A stretch of 64,000 nt of DNA from Schlegelella_A sp038231215 (GTDB taxonomy: Bacteria > Pseudomonadota > Gammaproteobacteria > Burkholderiales > Burkholderiaceae_C), in NCBI GenBank assembly GCA_038231215.1, contig JBBRLS010000006.1:48096-112095 (forward strand). Reading direction: 5' to 3'. A program made the translations under genes and the position numbers. The notes under the pieces are model-generated. The model had not been told where the DNA came from. It saw only the letters and a program-made list of their open reading frames with translations, and made no database searches. Below, in pieces: positions 58,252 through 64,000 of this stretch; position 1 is the stretch's first letter; each line of letters starts with the position of its first letter.

Positions 58252-59787
58252 ATGGCGCCAACTGACTCCGGACTTCAAACCATGAGCAAGCCCCGCAAGA
58301 AGGGCCTCGCGCCCGAAGTTGAACTGCAAAAATGTCTGACGGGCATCAAGGGGTTTGACGAAATTACGGAAGGCGGTATTCCGAGAGACAGAATTACCTT
58401 GTTGTGCGGAGGCACCGGTACCGGAAAGACACTTCTTGGCGTCGATTTTTTGATCAACGGCGCGAGCCGCTACAACGAACCCGGCGTCTTCATGTCATTT
58501 GAGGAGACTGAAGACGAGTTGTACAAAGATGTGGCTTCGCTGAAATTGGACTTGCAAGGGCTCGTCGCTGAGAAGAAGATCCTTCTCGACTATGTTCTGC
58601 TCGAACGAAAAGATGTTCAGGAAGCAGGGGAATTCAATCTCGAAGGACTCTTTGTTCGACTTGAACTTGCTATCGATTCGATCAAGGCGAGGCGCGTCGT
58701 GCTGGATTCCATCGAATCATTGTTCGCCGGCGTCAGTGACGCGGGCATCCTGCGCCTCGAAATCAAGAGACTCTTTCGTTGGCTCAAGGACAAGAAAGTC
58801 ACCGCACTGATCACCGGTGAACTGCAACAAGGCTCGTTCACCCGCAATGGCTTGGAGGAATACATTTCAGACTGCATCATCCTCGTGGACAACCGCGTCA
58901 GGGAACAGATTGCAACACGGCGAATTCGGGTCATCAAATATCGCGGCTCAAACCACGGAGCCAACGAATACCCGTTCGTCATCGACAAAGGTGGGCTTTC
59001 AGTCATCCCCATCACTTCTGCAGGCCTGGACCAACCGGGCACGGCGGAACGGGTGGCTACAGGCATCGCGTCACTGGACAAGTTATTCCAAGGTGGTGGA
59101 TACACCAGGGGCAGCACCATTCTCGCATCGGGCACCGCGGGGACTGGCAAGACCAGTCTCGCAGCCGCTTTCGCGGTGGAGACGTGCAGGCGGGGGGAGC
59201 GGTGCCTTTTCTTGTCGTATGAAGAATCGTCGGGCCAACTCATCCAGAACTTGAGCTCTATCGGCTTCGACCTCGGGCCGCTAGTGAAGAAGGGGCTGTT
59301 GAAAATCGTATCCACCCGACCGTCGTTCTTTGGTCTGGAGATGCACCTGCTTGACTTGTACAAGCTAATAGCCGAATTCCAGCCAAGAGCCGTTGTCATT
59401 GATCCGCTGACCAGTCTCCTGGGGCAAGGGAACCGACTTGAGATTCAGTCCATGCTCACACGCATGATCGACGCCCTTAAATCCAAGGGCATCACTGGAT
59501 TCTTTACTAGCCTGGTCGCTTCGACCGAGCAAAATGACACGAGCGGTGAAATTGGCGTATCGTCTTTGATTGACACGTGGATCGTCGTCAGGGAATTGGA
59601 AGAAAACGAGGGGCGACGTCGCATTCGCGGCATCTACATCGTCAAGTCGCGCGGCATGGGCCATTCCAGCGATGTTCACAAAATGATATTGAGCAATGAC
59701 GGACTGTTGCTCGTGCCGATGGACGCCCACGCCACGGCAGGATCCAAGCAAAAAAGGAAGGTCGGGAAAAGTACCTCCACGAGTTAA
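58252..59787 (+). CDS. kaiC: KaiC-family RecA-type ATPase
   Basis: A 511-aa double-RecA protein with two Walker A boxes (CGGTGTGKT at about 52-60 and ASGTAGTGKTSLA at about 288) and the paired catalytic acidic residues (SFEETEDEL, SYEESSGQL). In CII, the place of the cyanobacterial Ser/Thr phosphosites reads GVSSLIDTW, so two adjacent serines are available. No kaiA or kaiB is nearby. In non-cyanobacteria such KaiCs act in stress or signalling rather than a full clock. Base composition is clearly more A/T-rich than neighbours, suggesting transfer. GAGGTGG precedes the ATG. Confidence 0.93.
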   Translation: MAPTDSGLQTMSKPRKKGLAPEVELQKCLTGIKGFDEITEGGIPRDRITLLCGGTGTGKTLLGVDFLINGASRYNEPGVFMSFEETEDELYKDVASLKLDLQGLVAEKKILLDYVLLERKDVQEAGEFNLEGLFVRLELAIDSIKARRVVLDSIESLFAGVSDAGILRLEIKRLFRWLKDKKVTALITGELQQGSFTRNGLEEYISDCIILVDNRVREQIATRRIRVIKYRGSNHGANEYPFVIDKGGLSVIPITSAGLDQPGTAERVATGIASLDKLFQGGGYTRGSTILASGTAGTGKTSLAAAFAVETCRRGERCLFLSYEESSGQLIQNLSSIGFDLGPLVKKGLLKIVSTRPSFFGLEMHLLDLYKLIAEFQPRAVVIDPLTSLLGQGNRLEIQSMLTRMIDALKSKGITGFFTSLVASTEQNDTSGEIGVSSLIDTWIVVRELEENEGRRRIRGIYIVKSRGMGHSSDVHKMILSNDGLLLVPMDAHATAGSKQKRKVGKSTSTS

Positions 59788-59830
59788 AGATAAAAAAGCC
59801 TTAAAGAAATCCGACGAAGCATCCACAAGC

Positions 59831-60412
59831 ATGAAAAAGTCGATTCCGACCTGCATAGTAGGGATTGGCGGCTCGGCGGGCGCCCTGAATGCATACAAGG
59901 CGCTATTGGATCATTTGCCAGCCGACACAGGCATGGCAGTCGTGATCATTTCGCATCTCAATCCAGACGCTTACAGCCAATTGGCTCAAATCCTGGCACG
60001 CCATACGAAGATGCCGGCGCTGGTCGCATCGGCTGGCATGCCTATCAGCGCGAACCATGTTTATGTGATCCCGGAAAACTCCGATCTAGAGGTTGAGAAA
60101 TACAAGTTCAAGGTCATTTCGCCTCGGAGCCGAAGGAATGCGCAAATTGATCTGTTCTTTGCTTCGATCGCGGACGCCTTCGGCGACAGGGCGATCGGGG
60201 TCATCTTCTCTGGTTACGACGGGGACGGCACCGCAGGATGCAAGCACATCAAGGGAAAGGGCGGTATCACTTTTGCCCAGGACGAGTCCGCCGAGGTCGA
60301 TGGCATGCCTCTAAGTGCGAAGGCCTCAAACTATGTGGATTTCGTTCTGCCGCCGGACAAGATTTCTGCGGCGCTTGTCAAGATCGGAACGCGCTTCGCT
60401 CGCACCGATTGA
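59831..60412 (+). CDS. stand-alone CheB-type methylesterase domain
   Basis: A 193-aa protein, MKKSIPTCIVGIGGSAGALN, with the CheB catalytic Ser in GGSAGA, His in IISHLNPDA and Asp in FSGYDGDGTAGC. There is no receiver domain. It starts 43 bp after kaiC in the same A/T-richer DNA. Single CheB domains of this kind also occur as the first part of CheB-CheR-PAS fusions; a PAS remnant lies just downstream on the other strand. May demethylate a receptor or act as a glutamine deamidase-like switch; partner unknown. Confidence 0.85.
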   Translation: MKKSIPTCIVGIGGSAGALNAYKALLDHLPADTGMAVVIISHLNPDAYSQLAQILARHTKMPALVASAGMPISANHVYVIPENSDLEVEKYKFKVISPRSRRNAQIDLFFASIADAFGDRAIGVIFSGYDGDGTAGCKHIKGKGGITFAQDESAEVDGMPLSAKASNYVDFVLPPDKISAALVKIGTRFARTD

Positions 60413-60459
60413 GCCGGCCAGTTCGCTTGCCGGCTGCGAAAAGACTGTGACGCGCCCGA

Positions 60460-60607
60460 TCAAGAGTCCGCGGCCTTCCGCAGACTGGATTCGAGTCGCT
60501 TGTTGGCGGTGATGTCGACGACAGTGATGACCGCACCGTCGATCACTTTGTCCAGCCGGCGATACGGCATGATCCGCGCCGAGAACCGACGTCCATCGCG
60601 GGTCAGA
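60460..60607 (-). pseudogene. PAS-domain fragment of a CheB/CheR/PAS-type sensor
   Basis: About 48 codons: DGRRFSARIMPYRRLDKVID, GAVITVVDITANKRLESSLR then a stop. This is the end of a PAS domain with its PAC motif, as in CheB-CheR-PAS hybrid proteins. There is no start and the upstream part is replaced by an IS3 remnant. Confidence 0.65.
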
Positions 60608-60745
60608 GATCAGCATGGACGTCTCCTTCTGCATCGAGGCCCTGGAGGAGGCCTTCGCATGCATGCCATGGTCAGTCCGAGATCTTCAACTCCGACGAAG
60701 GCAGCCGGTTCACGAGCGAGGCCTTCACCGACAAGCTGTGTGTGC
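60606..60745 (+). mobile_element. IS3-family transposase fragment
   Basis: Reads MDVSFCIEALEEAFA, and after a frame change SEIFNSDEGSRFTSEAFTDK. This is the DDE core region of IS3-type OrfB (normally ...ALxRYGxPEIFNTDQGSQFTS). Both ends of the IS are missing. It bounds the KaiC/CheB segment on the right. Confidence 0.7.
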
Positions 60746-60854
60746 GCTGCCGCACGTTCAAAGCCCGGAACCCCTTGATATCCTGCCTGCTTTGGCTTGA
60801 TCGAATGGTCTTGTATGCATTCCTTGCTCGACATCGCACCTCCGAAGCTCGCTG

Positions 60855-61985
60855 ATGCCCGCTCCCTCTAGCCCAACGCAGGTCGGTCTCCCGCCGGGCG
60901 TTGCCGTCACGGGCGAAGGCGACCACCTTGCGCTCGAGGGCGTCCTCGACATACGCACGGTCGCGGCGGCGGAAGCGTCCCTCCAGCATTGGCAGCGGCA
61001 GCGCAAGTCCCGCGCGCTCGACATCGGCAAGCTCCGCGACATCGACACGCCGGGCGCATTGTTCCTCTGCGGGCTTCGTGCCAAAGGCGTGGAGTTGACC
61101 GGCATCCGGGCCGAGCACAAGAGCCTGCTCGATCTCATCTGCGGCCTGGAGCTGAAGCCGCTGCCCAAGCCGGCGACCATTCCGCGGTGGCGCCAGTTCG
61201 TCATCGACATCGGCAAGGGCGCGGACGACGCGTGGCGCGATACGCTCGACATCATCACGTTCATCGGCCGCGCCGCGAGCGCCACGGGCCACGCGCTGAT
61301 GCATCCGGGTTCGCTGCCGCTGCCCGCGATCTCGCGCCAGGTCGCGGAAACGGGCGTCAATGCGCTGCCCATCGTCGGCGTCATGGCCATCATGATCAGC
61401 GTGGTCATCGGCTATCAGGGCGTTGCCCAGTTGCGCCCCTACGGCGGCGAGGACTTCACGATCAATCTGGTCGCGGTGTCGGTGCTGCGCGAGATGGGCG
61501 TGCTGATCACGGCGATCATGGTGGCCGGCCGCACGGGCGCCGCCTTCACCGCCGAGATCGGCGTGATGATGGCGCGCGAGGAAGTCGACGCGCTCAAGGT
61601 GATGGGCATCGAGCCGCTGCGAGTGCTGGTGGTGCCACGCGTGATCGGACTCATGATCACGCTGCCGCTTCTGGCGTTCTTCGCCGACATGATGGGTTTG
61701 CTCGGCGGGGCGGGGATCGCCCAGGTTCAGCTCGGGGTCTCGCCGGTGCAATACGTCGATCGGGTGCACCATGCGGTCGATCTCAGCGATCTCCTTGTCG
61801 GCCTCGTCAAGGCGCCGGTCTTCGCCTTTCTCATCGCCATCGTCGGCTGCATGCACGGACTGCGCGTGCGGGGCTCGGCGGAGAGCGTCGGCAAGGAGAC
61901 CACCCGCTCCGTCGTCAAGGCCATCTTCTTGGTGATCGTGCTGGATGCGCTGTTCTCGGTCTTCTTCGAGAAGCTGGGCTGGTGA
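60855..61985 (+). CDS. mlaE: MlaE-type ABC lipid transporter permease with N-terminal STAS-like domain
   Basis: A 376-aa protein. Residues 1-100 form a STAS-like domain (LALEGVLDIRTVAAAEASL, ALDIGKLRDIDTPGALFLCG). The permease follows with the MlaE signature MVAGRTGAAFTAEIGVMMAR, EEVDALKVMGIEPLRVLVVP and about five helices. Such permeases move phospholipids between membranes. Heads a three-gene operon with mlaF and mlaD. Confidence 0.92.
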   Translation: MPAPSSPTQVGLPPGVAVTGEGDHLALEGVLDIRTVAAAEASLQHWQRQRKSRALDIGKLRDIDTPGALFLCGLRAKGVELTGIRAEHKSLLDLICGLELKPLPKPATIPRWRQFVIDIGKGADDAWRDTLDIITFIGRAASATGHALMHPGSLPLPAISRQVAETGVNALPIVGVMAIMISVVIGYQGVAQLRPYGGEDFTINLVAVSVLREMGVLITAIMVAGRTGAAFTAEIGVMMAREEVDALKVMGIEPLRVLVVPRVIGLMITLPLLAFFADMMGLLGGAGIAQVQLGVSPVQYVDRVHHAVDLSDLLVGLVKAPVFAFLIAIVGCMHGLRVRGSAESVGKETTRSVVKAIFLVIVLDALFSVFFEKLGW

Positions 61986-62788
61986 GTGCCGGTATGAGCG
62001 CCAGCCGCCAGCCGCATTCCGAACCGATCGTGTCTGCGCGCGGCATCGTCAACCGGTTCGGCGCGCAGGTGGTGCACGACAAGATCAACCTCGACGTCAT
62101 GTCTGGTGAGATCCTCGGCATCGCGGGCGGCTCGGGCTCCGGGAAATCGGTCCTGCTGAAGACATTGATCGGCCTGCATCGACCGGATGCCGGAAAGGTG
62201 CTCCTCAACGGCAAGCCGATCGACGAGGTCGGCAACGCGGAAAAAGCGTCGCTGATCGGCGTGCTGTTCCAGCAGGGCGCGCTCTTCTCGTCGCTGTCGG
62301 TGGCGCAGAACATCATGTTCCCGATGCGCCAGCACACCGATCTGCCGCCGGAGCAGCAGGAGCGGATCGCGGCCATGAAGCTCGCATTGTCCGGTCTGCC
62401 GGCCGACACCGGCCTCAAGTTCCCATCGGAGCTTTCGGGCGGCATGGTGAAGCGCGCCGCGCTGGCGCGCTCGCTTGCGCTCGACCCGCGGATCCTCTTC
62501 CTCGACGAGCCGACTTCCGACCTGGATCCGATTGCCGCAAGCGGCATCGATGAGCTGATCCTGCAATTGAACAAGGCCCTCGGCATCACCGTCGTCATCG
62601 TGACCCACGACCTCACCACGCTGTTCACCGTCTGCCGCCGCGTCGCGATCCTGGTGGACAAGAAGATCACCGTCGACACGATTGACAAGCTGATGCATTC
62701 GCAACAGCCGTGGATACACGATTTCCTCCACGGAACGCGGGCGCAAGGCGCAATGAACGCAAGGAAGCACGCCCATGGAAACGGATAG
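61982..62788 (+). CDS. mlaF: MlaF-type ABC transporter ATPase
   Basis: A 268-aa ATPase from a GTG overlapping the mlaE stop (GTGA); an ATG at 61994 is the alternative. Walker A GGSGSGKSVLLKTL, ABC signature LSGGMVKRAALARSLALDPR, Walker B ILFLDEPTSDLDP, H-loop VTHDLTTLFTVC. The LSGGM(V/R)KR variant is specific to Mce/Mla-type ATPases. It overlaps mlaD by 14 bp. Confidence 0.93.
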   Translation: MSAGMSASRQPHSEPIVSARGIVNRFGAQVVHDKINLDVMSGEILGIAGGSGSGKSVLLKTLIGLHRPDAGKVLLNGKPIDEVGNAEKASLIGVLFQQGALFSSLSVAQNIMFPMRQHTDLPPEQQERIAAMKLALSGLPADTGLKFPSELSGGMVKRAALARSLALDPRILFLDEPTSDLDPIAASGIDELILQLNKALGITVVIVTHDLTTLFTVCRRVAILVDKKITVDTIDKLMHSQQPWIHDFLHGTRAQGAMNARKHAHGNG

Positions 62789-63362
62789 GCACTACTTCAT
62801 CGAAGGATTGTTCATCATCGGCTTTTCGATCGCCGCGATGCTCTTCGTCCTCTGGCTGGTGACGACCGGCCATCGCGACGACGCGCTCTACCGGATCCAT
62901 TTCAACGAATCCGTGAGCGGGCTTGCGCTCGGCGACTCCGTCAAATATCACGGCGTCGATATCGGAACGGTCAAGGCAATAGGACTCGATGCCACCGATC
63001 CGCGCCGCGTTCAAGTGGATGTCTCGCTGCGCAAGGAAGCGCCGGTAAAAACCGATACCAGGGCCACCCTCGCGATGAAGGGCATCACGGGCGTCGTCTT
63101 CATCGAGCTCAACGGCGGCGCTGCCGATGCGAAGGAACTGGTGGCCTCGACGCCGGCAGGTCAGATCCCGGAAATTCCATCGGAAAAAAGCGCGCTTGCA
63201 GTCGTCCTCGAGCAGCTGCCGAAGATCATCGCCAAATTTTCCTCAATCGAAGACAAGGTCTCTAAGGTCGTGACCGAGGTCGGCGGCATCACGAAGCAAG
63301 TCAAGGAAGACCCGTCCGTGCTGCTCAGGGGACCCAAGGAAAAGCCCGCTCCCGGCAAGTAA
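62775..63362 (+). CDS. mlaD: MlaD-type MCE-domain substrate-binding protein, short form
   Basis: A 195-aa protein: N-terminal membrane anchor (IEGLFIIGFSIAAMLFVLWL) and one MCE domain (IHFNESVSGLALGDSVKYHG, TRATLAMKGITGVVFIELNG). After the MCE domain a helix of about 50 residues ends the protein; many relatives are longer. It probably forms the periplasmic lipid-binding ring of the transporter. No further mla gene follows. Confidence 0.9.
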   Translation: METDRHYFIEGLFIIGFSIAAMLFVLWLVTTGHRDDALYRIHFNESVSGLALGDSVKYHGVDIGTVKAIGLDATDPRRVQVDVSLRKEAPVKTDTRATLAMKGITGVVFIELNGGAADAKELVASTPAGQIPEIPSEKSALAVVLEQLPKIIAKFSSIEDKVSKVVTEVGGITKQVKEDPSVLLRGPKEKPAPGK

Positions 63363-63509
63363 TTCCTTCAGCTCCGGTGCGTAACCGCCATCGGCCGTCG
63401 ATCCGGTGAGGAGCATAGGAATTTCAAACGCCATCTTCGCTCGCGCGATGGGCAAGTCACCCCGGCTGTCGTGGCGCCAGGCCGCTGTGACGGGGGTCGT
63501 TTCCAGTGC

Positions 63510-63660
63510 CATCGGGCCGCGTGCTGCATCCGCCCGCGGGCCGGGGCCGCGGTCGCGCCCGGCTTGCAACTCCAGGTGCGTGAGAATGCGCTCGACCATC
63601 GGTGCTTCGACGATTGCCTCGATGATCTTGAGCCGCCGCCGCAGATCAGGGGGTGCCTGG
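63510..63660 (-). mobile_element. transposase C-terminal fragment (IS91-like)
   Basis: Reads RRRLKIIEAIVEAPMVERIL, THLELQAGRDRG, GPRADAARG. The pattern RLK-I-x-A-I-x-x-P-x-(V)-x-x-IL-T-H-L followed by a Pro/Arg-rich tail is that of IS91/IS801-group transposase ends. It is part of the 593-bp gene-free stretch 63363-63955. Confidence 0.4.
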
Positions 63661-63711
63661 GTCGATCCGAAGACCCGTCTGAGCAGCCCGACCACAGCGA
63701 TACGCTGGATC

Positions 63712-63819
63712 GACAACGTAGAGCAGATCGCGGTGGCGTTGGGGCTGTCGATGCACGAGCTGTTCAAGCCGTATGTGGCGACCAGCACGCCTCGGCCTAC
63801 CGAGACAAGGGGCAGGTGA
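63712..63819 (+). pseudogene. XRE-type repressor C-terminal fragment
   Basis: Reads VEQIAVALGLSMHELFKPYV and ends ETRGR. The VExIAxALGxxxxELF pattern is the last helix of an XRE helix-turn-helix. No start or DNA-recognition helix is left. Together with the neighbouring transposase scrap it points to old mobile-element debris beside the tRNA-Asn gene. Confidence 0.4.
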
Positions 63820-63915
63820 TGTCCGCATGCCGGTCGCGACTGGCAGCAGCCGACGCATTGCTGACACCAGGCTGGCGCGGCGAAGCGGCGAAGGGGAGCA
63901 ACCGGTCGATCAGCG

Positions 63916-63942
63916 AAAAACGACAAAGGCCGCCGACCGGCC
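63916..63942 (-). terminator. terminator of the tRNA-Asn transcript
   Basis: On the reverse strand GGCCG pairs with CGGCC over a 5-nt loop, followed by TTTGTCGTTTTT, 13 bp after the tRNA-Asn CCA end. Confidence 0.6.
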
Positions 63943-63955
63943 ACGAGAATATTTC

Positions 63956-64000
63956 TGGCTCCCCGACCAGGGCTCGAACCTGGGACCTACGGATTAACAG
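63956..64000 (-). tRNA. tRNA-Asn (GTT), 3' part, continues past the window edge
   Basis: The reverse strand shows the anticodon loop CTGTTAA (anticodon GTT), the stem strand TCCGT, variable loop, T arm CCAGG/TTCGAGC/CCTGG, and the acceptor 3' strand TCGGGGAG CCA. The 5' half is outside the window. The neighbouring debris suggests this tRNA may also be an integration site. Confidence 0.88.

Noticed and set aside
58252..59787. A circadian clock
   Set aside because: Only kaiC is present; no kaiA or kaiB and no clock output kinase in the window.
1..64000. CRISPR arrays, rRNA operons, riboswitches
   Set aside because: No regularly spaced direct repeats, no rRNA sequence and no riboswitch consensus was recognised.

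Overview
The window is GC-rich (roughly two-thirds G+C by eye) chromosomal DNA of a betaproteobacterium, most probably Burkholderiales of the Rubrivivax/Sphaerotilaceae/Comamonadaceae type. The evidence is gene content: the small Trp-rich protein, aat-bpt, the patatin / 3-hydroxybutyrate dehydrogenase pair, and tripartite-type substrate-binding proteins with short Tat-like leaders. All calls come from reading the sequence and recognising families; no database search was run.

Layout. 0-6.5 kb is core housekeeping (FadB/FadJ-type beta-oxidation enzyme, cytochrome c, ilvD, lgt, dnaQ). A tRNA-Val(CAC) gene at 6496-6570 is the integration site of a 14.5-kb genomic island (6571-21063). It has a tyrosine recombinase and an excisionase next to the tRNA, and an exact 18-bp copy of the tRNA 3' end at 21046-21063. 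Its cargo is two ABC substrate-binding proteins (one decayed), two DUF3617 proteins, a broken lipoprotein gene, an IS5-family remnant, a 1163-aa adenylate cyclase/AAA/TPR protein, and an OsmC - methyltransferase - winged-helix/TPR regulator operon. 21-38 kb returns to chromosomal genes: a beta-helix lipoprotein, an ECF sigma / Ser-Thr kinase pair, bpt and aat, xdhC, a PHB-type dehydrogenase/patatin/aldolase operon, DUF2252 and a CYTH-CHAD protein.

38-58 kb is the most interesting part: a light-use and light-response locus. It contains DUF3429, a MerR-family regulator, two fasciclin proteins, an ECF sigma factor with a very short anti-sigma, and a green-type proton-pumping proteorhodopsin. An operon that makes retinal follows the rhodopsin: a CrtI-CrtB fusion, crtY and blh. 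Next come a CIO-type cydAB oxidase and a six-gene operon (coq7, ubiG, DUF2256, an FeS-type photolyase, an FAD-domain photolyase-like protein, an SDR). That operon is divergent from a second MerR paralogue and a SOUL haem-binding protein. The layout suggests one regulon linking retinal phototrophy, quinone supply, an alternative oxidase and DNA photorepair.

58-60.4 kb is a KaiC plus CheB-domain pair, visibly lower in GC and followed by PAS and IS3 debris, so probably acquired. 60.8-63.4 kb is an MlaEFD-type lipid transporter operon. The window ends in transposase and repressor remnants and the 3' part of a tRNA-Asn gene. Several genes carry single-base homopolymer frameshifts or a lone in-frame stop; these may be real decay or assembly errors and are flagged individually.
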